Shown here: piece by piece, positions 26,059 to 38,144 of the stretch
How the letters are laid out: every line of letters begins with the position of its first letter
How positions within the stretch are numbered: position 1 is the stretch's first letter
Source: Penelope pileata
Lineage: Eukaryota; Chordata; Aves; Galliformes; Cracidae
Length of the DNA stretch: 64,000 nucleotides
Direction: 5' to 3'
Assembly: GCA_013396635.1 (NCBI GenBank)
Contig: WBMW01005273.1
Span: 1-64,000, forward strand
Made by a program: the position numbers and the translations under genes
The notes under the pieces: generated by a model
Told to the model about the DNA's origin: nothing
The model's input: the letters and a program-made list of their open reading frames with translations, nothing else
Database searches by the model: none

Positions 26059-26230
26059 GGGCGGGCGGCGGCCCGGGGCTGCGAGGGGCCGGGCGTTTGG
26101 GCGCGCCTCTCCGCCCCGCCGGGTGGTGCGGCCCTGGGGCAGCGGCCGGAGGCGGCGGGGAGGGAGAGGCCGCAGCGGGCGTTTGGGAGCGTGGTGCCTT
26201 ACTGCGCGTTTTTAGGGTGCGGAGATAGGA

Positions 26231-29200
26231 GCTCGGATCTGAATCGCCCCGCGCAGTTTTACTCGACCGACGGAACAGCTGCTCAGCGTGTGGAAGTTTG
26301 TCAGCGGCGTTCTCCAGTGCCTGGCGGGGGGCCCGCAGCTGCAGACAGCACCGTCCAGCCATCGTGTGTGCTCCCCAGCGTGAGGAAAACACACACCTTC
26401 TGGTCCCTGGCCCCCCCAGAAGATGAACGTTTGTCTTACATGGGCAACAACGGGCAAAATTGTAACGGCTGCTGGAATGGCTCAGCTCCACAGCTGGAAT
26501 TAAACCATGCAGAGACAGTAACAAAACTCAGCAAAGGAGGCTCCGTGCTTCCCCGGGTTTAAAAATAACTCCTTTTGCTTTCTGACAAGCACGGTTCTGA
26601 GCTGGGCGTATGCTGCTTTTATAGTCATCGGAGTAACTTCATCCTCCGACGTTTTGCTTTGTGGTTAGGGTGCATGTTCTGTTCATATTTAGTACTTACT
26701 AGCTCCTTGAACATTGAGATTGCCTTAGGAGTGCAGACAGGTGAGATCAGATCATCTCCAACACAAATTCGGGTCTAGCACAGGTCATTCACATGAGCAG
26801 GACGGGGCTGGCGAGTGTAAGCAGCAGCTCACAACAGACCAGGCAGTGCAGGTTTGGGTTTCTGTCAGGCAACCTAGTAGCTGCACTAAAAGGTATTGCC
26901 TGTCCCATCAAAATTTAACTCGTTATTAGGTATCAAAGCTACAACATTGCCAATCCACACAGAAGTAAAATGCTAGCTGCTGAGAAAGAGGGTTTTTTAG
27001 ATGGGTTTCATGCAAGCCCTGTGGAGGAAGGTTCTAGTAATCTCTGTACTTCCTATTAAGAAGTATCTTTTTCTTACCTGCTGATTCAGCTGCTTTAGTT
27101 CTTAATTTCTCATGCAAGTGTCTGTATGACTGGGATCCTGCTGATCCGAGTTCAGCCCAGTGCAACAGAAATACCTTCCCATTAATGCATGCAGAATAAA
27201 GATACAGCTGTCAGAATTCTGTACTCCACTGGCACAAACTCAAGTCTAAAACACTGCTAAATTTCAAGTTTGGGTTATAATTCTCCTGCTATTTACTTGC
27301 ATCTTGGTAAATGCATTATGTATGATGATGATCAGACACATTGATGACTCTTTAATAAATGAAATTTGATGGCCAAAAGTTCACATTAGGTGTCCTTACT
27401 ACCCCAGCACCTCCCATGCCTATGTGAGCGCCTCAGATTTTTCAGAAAGACTGTTTGTCTGGAACACCTAACTTAACATCAAACACTTTCATTTTGCAAA
27501 TTGCTTAACATTTTTTTTAATTCTTCTAAATATCTGTGTTAAGACTTTTGTTAATGGTTTCATCACTTTTCAGTTGTCTGAGGGCTGCTCTGAAAGTAAT
27601 GCCTCCTACTTTATTATGTTGGCCCACGACATCAGAGGCAGATGTTGGTGGGATGGCAGTAGAGGCTGAACCTTCCCACCAATATTCCGTTCCACCTTGT
27701 TGCTGTGTGACAGATGGCAGCAGAGGGGCACTCTGACACAATGGTGTCTGACGTGGAAGTGCGGATGAAGCAAAGGGATGGAAATGAATTGCAGAAAATA
27801 TTGCACCTATTGACATTCATTGATGCTTGCTGAACATTGATGGAGACCAAGCAGTGGATGTGAGCACAGTGAGGGGTGGTGGTGTGTTTCAGCAGTGCTG
27901 ATGGTGGGTCACATCCACTGGCGCAGATTTTGATGAGCGTGGCATGCAGGCTCTTGCTCATTGCTGGCAAAAATGCACAGCTAATGGTGGTGACTATGAT
28001 GAAAAACAGTGTTTTGTAGCTGAGAATTTGCTCTATCAAATAGTGTTACTGTGCTCTTTGTTGTAGTTTCCATGGAAATAAATAGGAGGCACTACTTTCA
28101 GAGGAACACCTACATACCTTTAGAAAAGGCTTCTTACTTATGAACACAAGAATGAACACAAGAAAATGTCTACAGCCACAAATCTTTTTCAAATTGTTAT
28201 ATGATAAACTACAGCTAGGTTATCTTCTTTATCAATATTAGAATATACAGAGGCATGGGTCATAGTTGGCAAGTCAGTATTTAGGACTAATGCACCTGGA
28301 AGAAACAGATAACCTTTTGGAAGCCTTTGCCTTTCTTCAGGCCTGAAATAGAAGCAGCGACCTTCAGAAGTAATTCTCAGCTTGTGTTGATTCCTCTGAT
28401 TTTAACTAGATATTCAGATCACTTGAAAAATGGACAGTTGGTAGCTGGGAAAGAGATGAGAAATAAGTAAGATGAGAAATAGCAAACAAGTAAGATGATT
28501 ATCTTTCTAAAGGGAAAGAACAAGGCAGATAAATTATGGTTTATGAAGCAAAGAAAGGCCAAACAGAATTTTCTGCCTAGTGTGTGTTTTTAAAAATACA
28601 GAATAATTACAAATTTCATTCCCAGACTTGCCTTTGGAAGACATTCTGCTTGTCTTCCCTTGAGGATCAGGGCTGAAGACTCAGAGATGAGGTAGGTATT
28701 TTGCCAAAAGTCTTCCCTAGTTGGCAACAATGTGTTTTTGTCCTTCACTAACAGGTTTACTCTGACACGTAGTGGCTGTTTTCTAACACAGTTTACCCAA
28801 TAGTTTTTGGTAGGCTGGATGAAACATATTACTCCCTCTTAGCTCATCTCCATCTTTCTGCCTCTGTCCATAAATGTTGTCTGGGTCATGACGTTAGACC
28901 AACCCATCACAGTTATCACAAACACAGTCATGTTCTTTGAACCTTGATATGTACATCAAATATCGTTTGAGAAGGAATTTCTATTACTACTCAAGCATTT
29001 TCACAGATGGGAAATCACTCATGAGATTTTAATTTTGGCTATATTTCTAGTCACATTTAATCAGTTGACATTTGTATCATTTTTATGCCTTTGATTCTTT
29101 TCCGGCAATGGAAAAGAGCATATGGGATTTTAATGACACGTTTTATCTGTGTAGATAAAATGCATAGTTGGTAGCCCTTCTTCATTCTCAGAACTGGATA

Positions 29201-30235
29201 ATATTAGCAAGCAGCAGACAGCCTGACCTTTGTTATGCAGGCCAGATGCAATTTGCAGACAAATATAGGTATTTAAATAATATCTTGGCTTCCCTTAAAT
29301 TGCAATCCTGTGACTCTAACAGATAATCAACAAAACAACAGGATTGAGAATAGAATTAGCTAGCTGCTGATAAATCTTCCTAGCTGCAGGGTGTAAGTAA
29401 GCACACACCATTTATTCACAGAGAAAAACAAAGAAGTTTTTTGAAGCAGTAACTACTACCAAATATGTTAGTCCAACAAAGTTTTTGAAGACGGGAAAAG
29501 TCCAAATCCTCTTAATGCAAAATAAGGGATTTACCAGCAGTTTTAAATGAGGAAACTTTAAATAATCACAAAATAATCATAATCTTGCTCTTTACATAAT
29601 TCCTAGAAAAGGCTTCTTAGGTAATTTGTATTTGAAGGTCATTTGCAAAGGTGTTCGTCTTGGAAGTCATAATCTTTCATCATATTTCTGATTGACTCAA
29701 AGATATTTAAATATGAGTAAAATTAAAAACTTCATTTGTTAAACCAACAACTCACAAATGAAGCCAGTAAAAAGGGAAGGAGTGAGAAAATTCTTTGCTT
29801 CCACTACTAGAGATCTTGACAATTCTTCTATGGATTTAATTTATGTATCACTTGATAAGATTTTTGAGGCCCAAATTTTAATTAAGACAAATTAATGGAC
29901 TAACCTCAGTCCTCAGAGAAACAAGAAGTATTACCTTTAGTAGATGTTTTGTGATATTCTCAGCAGGTTAAACACTGAGCATTAAGGGTCTGTTGTCTAG
30001 ACTTCTGCCTTGGAGCCTGCTGGATTTGAGAAACCTGTTAAGATAATGTGGTTCAGACGTACCATTCCTTCAGCGAGCTTCAGGCCTGTGCTGTTGGTAG
30101 GTTTCAAAACCAATCTCATGACTAAAAGCGGCAATTAGAATATCTAAACTGACAGGATCATCAGAATTCTTAATAGTATATATTTTCTTCTGAAAAAGAG
30201 ACAAAAAAAGCAAACCTCTACTCCCAGTTTACAAC
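26231..30235. other. Intergenic spacer between CMTM7 promoter and CMTM8 3' end
   Basis: About 4 kb separate the CMTM7 CpG island from the inferred CMTM8 poly(A) site. Apart from the mariner remnant at 27582-28110, it holds AT-rich unique sequence. A 204-codon plus-strand frame (25948-26562) starts in the island and runs into this spacer. Its composition follows the CpG content and I see no domain. Small local duplications occur at 28140-28164 and 28450-28497. Confidence 0.75.
27582..28110 (+). mobile_element. Mariner-family DNA transposon, internally deleted (Galluhop/Mariner1_GG type)
   Basis: The element is bounded by inverted ends: GGGCTGCTCTGAAAGTAATG (plus GCCTCCTA) on the left and the complement of the right end, TAGGAGGCACTACTTTCAGA. 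At about 529 bp it is much shorter than an autonomous mariner. Near 27920-28070 a plus-strand frame reads GADFDERGMQALAHCWQKC, then GGDYDEK, matching the mariner transposase C-terminus (the family ends ...GGDYVEK). The catalytic DDD segments are missing, so the copy is non-autonomous. The flanking TA duplication survives only on the right. Such elements are known from galliform genomes. Confidence 0.87.
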
Positions 30236-30690
30236 ACATTCTAAGTTGGGTCAATTATTTATTTATCTTTAAAGCTTTTGTTTCTTTTCTTCTGCACAAT
30301 GTCACTTTTTATACATATAATATCAATCTTAGTCTTGATTTGTAGCATTCAGTATCAAAAGTACAACTGTAACATTAAAAAGTTACATTTACAAAACTGG
30401 CACATCATCTGAGTAAAGTTTATTAAAGGTTTAGTTACATCTATACAATATCTAGAAAAATACCATGTTAATTTTAAAAGAAGCAGTATGAAACTTTATT
30501 ATACAGTACAAAGTCAATGTTAGATGTCACTAAATGTGGTATTATAAATATTCACTTTAATCTAAGCTTAAAATATATTTTGTCAATTGTAACAGAAATG
30601 TTCAAAAAGACCTGATCCCTCTTCCAAGCTTTCATCAAGAGTACAATCCTCAAGATATTTTATACTACAGAATTCATTCCAACAAAATAT
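30236..30690 (-). other. CMTM8: CMTM8 3' untranslated region (probable)
   Basis: AT-rich sequence following the CMTM8 stop. Minus-strand AATAAA hexamers occur at 30495-30500, 30419-30424 and 30258-30263. The last is followed by a G/T-rich stretch (GTGTTGTAAACTGGG), which makes it the best candidate end. Alternative polyadenylation is possible. Confidence 0.45.
30258..30263 (-). terminator. Candidate CMTM8 poly(A) signal AATAAA
   Basis: Canonical hexamer about 430 nt after the stop codon, with a GU-rich downstream element. Two closer hexamers (30495 and 30419) compete. Confidence 0.4.
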
Positions 30691-30774
30691 TTACTGCAGA
30701 GTTCTTGATCGCCAAGATATAAAGCTAAAATACGTATTTCCAGCATAGCAGGAGGTAACCACGAAGGCAAAGAA
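30691..30774 (-). CDS. CMTM8: CMTM8 terminal coding exon (exon 4)
   Basis: This 84-bp exon contains 27 codons and TAA, after a CTACAG acceptor. It reads FFAFVVTSCYAGNTYFSFIS, then WRSRTLQ, against human CMTM8, which ends with YAGNTYFSFIAWRSRTIQ. It supplies the fourth membrane segment and the short basic cytosolic tail. The phase follows directly from exon 3. The overlapping 139-codon frame at 30660-31079 is in another frame and is not the gene product. Confidence 0.95.
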   Translation of the reverse strand, partial: FFAFVVTSCYAGNTYFSFISWRSRTLQ

Positions 30775-31243
30775 CTGTAGAGAGAGAGGAAAAGATATAT
30801 ATTAGAAAAATATTTGAGAGCGTTCTCATTTCTATGAAAATTAGTTATGGGATTTGGAAGAAAGAAAAGTTGTGTAATTACTAAAATGGTGCTTTTCGGC
30901 CTCTTTGTACTTGGGCTGCCATCACAGTCAACATTGTGTAAATAAGCTTTTTGTAGAAATACGGGCCTAGAAGCAGCTAAAACATGGGCTATTTCAACAC
31001 TCATCTCCACACTGTATTGCCTCAGAAGGGATCTTACGGACTGGATGCCCATCAATCCTATCCTTGCAGCTTTTAACATCAGTTTCTGGTAAAGACCAAG
31101 GGATAGCCCATGGGATGCTGTGAGCTCAAGCTAATGCTCCCACACGGCTGCTGTGTTCCAGGAATTGTCTAAAGCCCACTTGTGCCTCAGTGTGGCACAC
31201 TGTGCATCCAGATAGTTCATTTACAGCAAAGCTACATTCAAAA

Positions 31244-31631
31244 TTGGGTCTGTTCAGCCTGGAGAAAAGAAGGCTGAGAGGGGACCTGATCCATGTTTAT
31301 AAGTATCTTAGTTGCTGGAGGCTAATGGAGGTGGGGAACCTCTTTTCGGTGGTCAGTGGGGACAGGACAAGGGGCAATGGCCTTAAGCTGGAGCACAGGA
31401 AGTTCCGCACCAACATGCGGAAGAACTTCTTCACGGTGCGGGTGACGGAGCACTGGAACAGGCTGCCCAGGGAGGTTGTGGAGTCTCCTTCCCTGGAGAT
31501 ATTCAAGACCCGCCTGGACACCCACCTGTGCAACCTGCTGTAGGGAACCTGCTCTGGCAGGGGGGTTGGACTCGGTGATCTCTCGAGGTCCCTTCCAACC
31601 CCTGCAATTCTGTGATTCTGTGATTCTGTGA
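31244..31631 (+). mobile_element. CR1 LINE 3' end with intact ORF2 C-terminus
   Basis: The open frame covering 31190-31543 carries the CR1 ORF2 C-terminal signature: LFSLEKRRLRGDLIHVYKY, FSVVSGDRTRGNGLKLEHRK and HWNRLPREVVESPSLEIFK, ending LCNLL and stop. The short 3' UTR reads GGTCCCTTCCAACCCCTGCA and ends in three ATTCTGTG-type tail repeats. No frameshift is seen over about 100 codons, so it is one of the younger CR1 copies here, though truncated at the 5' end. It lies antisense in CMTM8 intron 3. Confidence 0.94.
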
Positions 31632-32151
31632 AAATTCAGGCCCAGGCATATTCCCAAATGGCAGTACTAGTTCCAGTGGTCTTCTACTAATGAATTTATT
31701 CCTCAGTGCAAATAACAGTGACAGCAACCACACTGAGATATTACTGCTTTATCAGAAAGCGACTGCAGAAGAAGCTGGCTAGATTTATTTTATACCTGAA
31801 GATTAAGAACTACAGAATATCGGTGTTGCTTCTGCAGTCCTTGCAGCATATGCACCCAGAAGCAAAAGAACAGCTGTGAACTATTTCAGTTATACTGATA
31901 AAGTCCAGTTCAATGCCAGTGGTGAAGTTCCTGCTAATCACAGCATGTTGTTCAAAATAGCTTATGATAAGACCAGAATGTTTTGTGCTAGTAACTGAAC
32001 CAAATAAAGCTGACACTGCAAACAGGGTTAACACTACTTTTTTTGGAGGTCAGCAGTGGTAGGGATGAGATGGAGCAAACACAAGTTACAAGAAACTTCA
32101 ATTAGATATTAGCAAAAAAAATTCACTGTGGGAGAAATCAAATATGGCAAT

Positions 32152-32316
32152 GGGGCCCAGAGGCATTTTGGAATATCCATCCTTGGAAATGCTCAAAACT
32201 CAATTGGACAAGGCCCTGAGTAGCCTGATACAAGCTAGCCCTGCTTTGGGGGAGAAAAGGTAGGACCAGATGACCTCCAGAGGTCTCCTCCAGCCTAAAC
32301 ATGCTCTGTGATTTCA
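32152..32316 (+). mobile_element. Old CR1 LINE 3' fragment
   Basis: Diverged words of the CR1 end are visible: CCTTGGAAATGCTCAAAACT, TTGGACAAGGCCCTGAG, AGGACCAGATGACCTCCAGA and CTCCAGCCTAAAC. No intact tail repeat remains. Confidence 0.7.
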
Positions 32317-33830
32317 CTAATGCTTCTTGTTTCTACCACTGGCCCGGGTAGGCACTGCAGTTCTGAGAGCAGCACACTACTAGGCATCTATACAGGGCAG
32401 TAAACTTGAGCCTTCCAATGGAGGACTTTTGGTGAGTCTTATCTCATGTAAATTTAATCTGTGGTACCAAAACCTGTAGATGATTATGTAAAAACTGATA
32501 ACAATAGAAAATTGTAGCATTCTTCTTTTCAAAAGAATATTATTTCTTACAAACTAAAAGCTCCATCCAGAATCTTTCCAATAGGGAGCAACTGTTGGAG
32601 ATGGCTGATTTGCTAAATTCTTACAGACGTATATCCACGAAACACTTAATGTGTTCGGAAAGCAAGAATCTACATTTAATAGTTTATTTAGACAGTGCAT
32701 TAGATAAACATTATTAGGGGTATTAGAAGAGATTCCAAGTATCCTGTGAGATTCTGAGCACTGATGCATTTTGCATAAAACGTGAATCAGCATGGAAGCT
32801 TATCTAGCAGCGAGCAAGTTCCTGTCAACACCACTGGCTGAGTAGCAGATCAATAATTACAAACTGCCAAGAGGAGAAGACCCTGAACACCACTGAAGTG
32901 ACAGGGATGTAGTTATATCATTTCCAAGACAAAAACAGAGCAGGTGTTCAGGCCTCAGTGTTCATCACTGTGTAAAATAAGCTTCACACAGAAGAGAGGA
33001 TTTGTGAATAGTCCAGAAAGGACAACTGCAGAAGCATTAACTGTCAGCAAAGTAGCTGTAATTGAGTTACTCTATGCCATTGAATTTGACTACTGTTGCC
33101 AAAACATGCAGAAAGTTCTTTTGCAACTCCCTTAACTTAGCTAGAGAATATCTTCACCTAATCAGGCTCTTATAAAAAAAAAAAAAAGTTGTTTTTACCC
33201 ACATTGAATGCTCTGTATTTCCAAATCTAGGTAGTAAGACACTAATGTCAGACATGAATGATCTGTATCCATTTAAAAACAGCTGGAAGTTACATGATTT
33301 TTTTAGCGTTGCCCAAGATTATCAAATATTGAGGCTGGAAAAGGAAGACCACTGTAGAAATTTCTGGGCCTTCCCACTGGTGCTCTGTGTGTGGCTCAGC
33401 CAACAAAAAGTTAAATACACCTCAACCACATCACTGGGGAGTCAGCTGGGTTACTTTAAGCTGCTTTTGAAGTTGTGTGAGTGCACTAAAGTAACTTGGT
33501 GTTCACCCAATTTGTCTATTCTGATGTACAAGCTATAACCTCTGCTAGAAGGCTAGTGAAAAATGGGGGCAAGGAGGGGAAAGCAGTATCATCTTAAAAG
33601 CATTACAGCCTTTTCAGATGTAAACATCATCTTCTGGTTGAATTCCTAGTTGCCTCCAGAACCTATGAACTAAATCACAGCTATCTATAGATTTTGTGTG
33701 TGAGCTCCTATTCCAGTCTGCAGCTTTTTGAAGTCCAGAATGTGCGCATTTCAACCCTCACTTCCAGAGAACCGTTGTTTGATATAATTTTGGTAGACAT
33801 ACAACTGATTTAAGCAAAAAATGAACTCAC

Positions 33831-33947
33831 TGATGAAGCTGCCCAACTGTTGTAATTGTGACTGTCCAGTTCTTTGGTAACTGAAGATGCATCTACAATG
33901 GCAGCAATGAGGTACAAAACGAAGGCACTACCATTAAAACACAGACC
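33831..33947 (-). CDS. CMTM8: CMTM8 coding exon 3
   Basis: This is a 117-bp (39-codon) phase-0 exon with a TTCAACAG acceptor and a GTGAGT donor. It reads GLCFNGSAFVLYLIAAIVDA, then SSVTKELDSHNYNSWAASS. It aligns without gaps to human CMTM8 (GLCFNGSAFVLYLSAAVVDA). It forms the third membrane segment and the second extracellular loop of the MARVEL fold. It lies in AT-rich sequence and was found by homology and splice signals. Confidence 0.96.
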
Positions 33948-36900
33948 CTGTTGAAAAACAAAATAAAATTAGCAATTCATATGCAAAAGCATTTGTTACC
34001 ATTTTCTGTTCCAGCACTACAAAAATCTCCTCTGAAACATAATGTGCGCATCCAATGTACACACAAAATGGGATTCTCAATGAGTTTACCTTCTTTTAAC
34101 TTTCTATCTCTAAGATTAGAATTTAACTGCTCATTTTTAATATTCATGAACATTAAAGCACATTTTGGACCTACTGCTTTCTCCATCATACTAAATACTG
34201 AAAAGTTTAACACCAGCGTGCTCTGATTTTCCAAAATTGAAAACAGGGACACAGATTGTTTATCGCAATCTAAATGTTAGGCAGTAAGAATAAATCTACA
34301 CAAAGATACACTGTCAGAATGAATGACTCCTGGGCATATGAAGAATATTTGTGAAGCTTCCAAAACTTTGTCTTCACTTTTGAAGAACGTAAAGACGGTA
34401 AAATTTTTTCAGTCAGTACTCTTTCACCATTCAGTACTTTTCTTGTCTGCCTGTTTTTGAGAGAAGGAAAACAAACCCACAACATAAAACCAAGGAGGAG
34501 AACAGTCTGAATGGATTACAAGGGTCATCAAAAGACCCATCCATTGCAGACACTGCCTTTTCTCTTCCCAGAAGCAGGGTTAATGTCTCAGGGTATCTAT
34601 GCTTGTTACAATGACAGAAGCAAAGCAGATGACGTTATTTTCACACAACACTGTGGGAAATGATCAAGAACAGTTTGTTCTGGTTTTGCATGTCAGAGAG
34701 AACAGGCAAGGAAGGGAGGGTGAAAGTCCGAGAAAAGACAGATGAAAACATACAAGGTGGGTTTTTTTTTTAAGTAATTTTAATAATTTGACATTTACTT
34801 ACTCATTGCTTGTTCATGGCTGTAGGAAGTTCATTATTGTTTAAAAAAAAATCCCCTAAAACTCCCCCCTGCTGCTTGTCTAAGGCATATGAATTTGGCC
34901 ATAATATGCACTTTCAGTTCACAGTGCCATATGTAAGTGCATTTCCTGTGACACTGTCTGCAGTTAGTTACAACTGCAGGAATTAGTAACTGTCAGTTTA
35001 GACAAGGCCCTAGTATTGTACATGATCCGCTCCCTTCAGCTTCTGGCCCTGTGTTTGTGCCCCAGAGTGTCACACAAATATCATGAGCCTTAAACCTATT
35101 GTCTCAGTTGTCTCTACATGTTGCCAGACTGGTGCAGCTCCAACTTAGGAATTTCTGCGGTGTGACCCAGTGGATGCTGGGGATATGCATCAATTATCCA
35201 TTACTGAATTCACCAGTCATGAACTCTGGCACAATCTAAAAAAATAAGAGAAATTCAGAAGGCAGTAACCATCTGTGTCTGCCTCAGCAACTCCCTCCGT
35301 GCACCAAAGCATGGATTAGCAGATTGGAGTGGTTGGTGTGGGAGCCCCTCACCTCCTTCTCAAGGACATGTGGTTCAGGCAAAGCTTACTTCAGACTCAG
35401 TGGAGCCTGGCCCACTGCCCCACCCTCCAATGACAGTGTTCAAACCTTTCTGAAAGGAAGCCATTCCCCAGAAACTTGCTTTCTCGACTACAAGCTCCTC
35501 CAGAGAGTAGCATGCTGTGTTGTCATCTGTTATCATGTCAGTCTGTGAGAAGTCTGACCAAATTCACACAGGCTGAAGAGCATTCACGTTCTCCTGTGGT
35601 TTGTAAGTCCTTGCAGCTTCAGGACATTTGGAAAAGAGCCACTTACCCATGTTTCTGCAGAGAAATATGGGTAGCGCCTCAGTACTCGCCTGAAGTCCAG
35701 TGCCAGGGACTAGAGGCTTGATTCATATGCTTTTGAGTGGCTTTTACCTCACCTGTATCAGCTCATCTAATAAAACATATTATCTCCATGTACAAATCTC
35801 ACTTCCCCTACCGAGGCATCACAGTAATAAAATATCAGTCAATTTCAGGATAGGGTGCCAACAATCGGCAAGTACAACTTCTGCAAAGCACTGATTTTCA
35901 AACTTGATTGCCTAGAGTATTTGTTGTTGTTATTTTTAAATTTCCTGTTCCAAAAAGACTCAATTACCCTGGAAAGCTACAAGTCCCCACAATATCTTGT
36001 CATGTAGAAAAAAAGCACATAATTTTTTACAAGTGCTGCTTTGGGAAATAACACTGCTAGGGAAGATGGAATGCAATGCAAGCTGATTGGGCCTTTACTG
36101 CCAATATATTACTCAAACCAAATGGTTCATGCTAAATTACCATCTGCTTCTTAAATCCAAATCTACCAGATTTTAAAAGCTTCCATTGATTGTTTTAGCG
36201 AAGAACTGGCCCTATTAAGGGAAGTCAGTTCTGAAGCACATCCTTTGGGTTAATTTGCAGTAAAGTAACTGCATCTTAAGCAATTTGGTAATGTGCTTAA
36301 CCTGCAAAAACTGAATTTATGACAGAGAAGTCCAGATGTAATTTTGGATACTGCATACAATAGGCACAGTTTGAGCTAACTGTCGCCGAAGGAGGCAGAG
36401 CTACAACTGGCAGAGACTGATACTTCGGAGAATGGGGGAAAGGAGGGTGTAAACTCACCCAGAAAGTGTGTCACTCAAAAGGTGTGTGTCATGCCTTCTT
36501 TAATGAAGACGTTAAAAACATCTCTCTGGAGAGACTCAGTGTTACTCTTGGCCAGCCAAGAGAGGCAGAGGTCCAATTCACAGGCTGCCCCCTATAGCTC
36601 TTTTAATACCTCAGGGCAAAACAAGCTGAAATGCAAGCACCTTTAATTTGTTTTGCATTTTCTCTTCAAATTATCTTTTACTATAAAGGGAGACTACCTT
36701 TTGGACCTACATTTGGGTAATCTTATATATTTACAATATATTACAGCATATTTGGAACTCAGAGCAAGAAATACACTCAATTTTGAGTAAAAACAAATCA
36801 AATACTCCAGCTTGTCTACCACATAGATTGGGGGCAACTCATTTACATGCAGCTGTTGCCTGATAATAGTGTTAAACTGATGAAATAACTAAAACTGCAT

Positions 36901-38144
36901 CCAAATAGATACAAAGAAAGATGCTTTCCTTTAGAATGTGCTTTACTTACACTTAATGGAATGCAGAAAAAACCCTCCACCTCTAACCGTACCCAGACAC
37001 ATTATTGCTGTAATTGAAATAATCCAACATTTCTATAGCAGTGTTATAGCCTTAAAGGTAATTGCTGGTCATGAAACTTGAAAATAGAGAAGCTATCTGA
37101 ACATAATCCTGGTTGTTGTTATTAGTAATTGCTATAGCTGGCTATTTGTTACAGCAACAAATGGGAAAGCGAAAAGTGTATTCAATTTTAGTCACATTCA
37201 CGGAATAGCTGATAACAAGCTGTTTGCAACACAGAAGTCAAATATATTTTATCATAAAAATAAGAGAAATCTTGCTAATAACCCTTACCTAGTAGGAAAA
37301 AAAGAGAAAAGCAGTATTTCATTGTATCAGACAAATGCAAAACCAAATTTGTATTAATTCTCATATGGGTCACAGATAGCCAGTTGGCTTACATGACAAT
37401 GACTTTTAGAATCCATTATTCTGAACATCAATGTGTTATGAAAATCATGTAAAAACATACTGCTGACTTGTATAGCTAGGAGGGTTTATTCAAACCACAA
37501 AGAATGCCTGTGAAATTTTTCTGGAATTACATTAGTTGTTTATCTAATTTTCATTAAGTCTTGAGCTAAAAGCAAAGGATTACACAGCAGGTATTTTACA
37601 TACATATAACACCAGTAATTTGCAGCACCACTTTCACTCTAGGCCCTATCTGGCTAGTGAGGCTGCTGCTACCTCTGAACCACCCTTTCATTTAGTCGAG
37701 GAAAATCCATGCTTTAAGATCCATGGTCCCATTTCCAATTCATGGTGTCGATTCAAGTAGGGATTGCTACTGTTTAACCCATACAACTAGGTCTGTTAGC
37801 TCAGAGGCAGCAACAGATTCATTCTTCACGGGATGTAATCACTACAGGGAGAAAAATAGGCAACTGTGCATAAATATGAGTCACATACACATTATTAAAA
37901 ATCAAGTCGTTAGAGCAATTGATGAATGAAATGGTGAAACATCACAGGAAAAGTGTTTTAAAAGGGTAGTAGTATCTGAGTAGTATGAAGGTTAAACACT
38001 GCAGGTATGCAGACACACAGAAATTAGGGGAAAAATTGCAAAAAGTACCAGTACAGTTGGGTAACTATGGCTGTAGAATGCATCAGTATTTTATTCTTTT
38101 CATAACCCAGAAAACCCAAACCAACAAAGAGCGGATGTATTTAC
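33948..38144 (-). other. CMTM8 intron 2 (4,197 bp)
   Basis: Phase-0 intron of AT-rich sequence without a clear CR1. A stretch near 34985-35015 (TGTCAGTTTAGACAAGGCCC) resembles an old amniote repeat word. No exon or RNA gene is supported. Confidence 0.88.

Larger units (their letters stand above)
25640..26230 (-). promoter_or_regulatory. CpG-island promoter of CMTM7
   Basis: The only extended GC-rich, CpG-dense block in the window. It spans CMTM7 exon 1 and several hundred bases upstream, with many CG dinucleotides, GGGCGG/CCCGCC Sp1-type boxes and no TATA box that I can place. The transcription start is inferred to lie just right of 25956. CpG islands often fire in both directions, so a divergent plus-strand transcript is possible but not shown. 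Confidence 0.85.
30775..33830 (-). other. CMTM8 intron 3 (3,056 bp)
   Basis: Phase-0 intron with two plus-strand CR1 copies (about 31244-31631 and 32152-32316) and a poly(A) run near 33174-33187. No other supportable feature. Confidence 0.9.

Noticed and set aside
25619..26524. Longest open frame in the window (301 codons, minus strand), overlapping CMTM7 exon 1
   Set aside because: It is out of frame with the CMTM7 start and consists of Pro/Arg/Ala-rich low-complexity translation caused by CpG-island composition.
27632..28039. 135-codon minus-strand frame inside the mariner
   Set aside because: It is antisense to the recognisable transposase C-terminus on the plus strand.
28119..29620. Shared 16-base word TAGAAAAGGCTTCTTA near 28122 and 29604
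   Set aside because: About one such pair is expected by chance in 64 kb, and the flanks do not match.
30660..31079. 139-codon minus-strand frame at the CMTM8 3' end
   Set aside because: It overlaps CMTM8 exon 4 in the wrong frame; the frame encoding the known C-terminus is the one ending at 30691.
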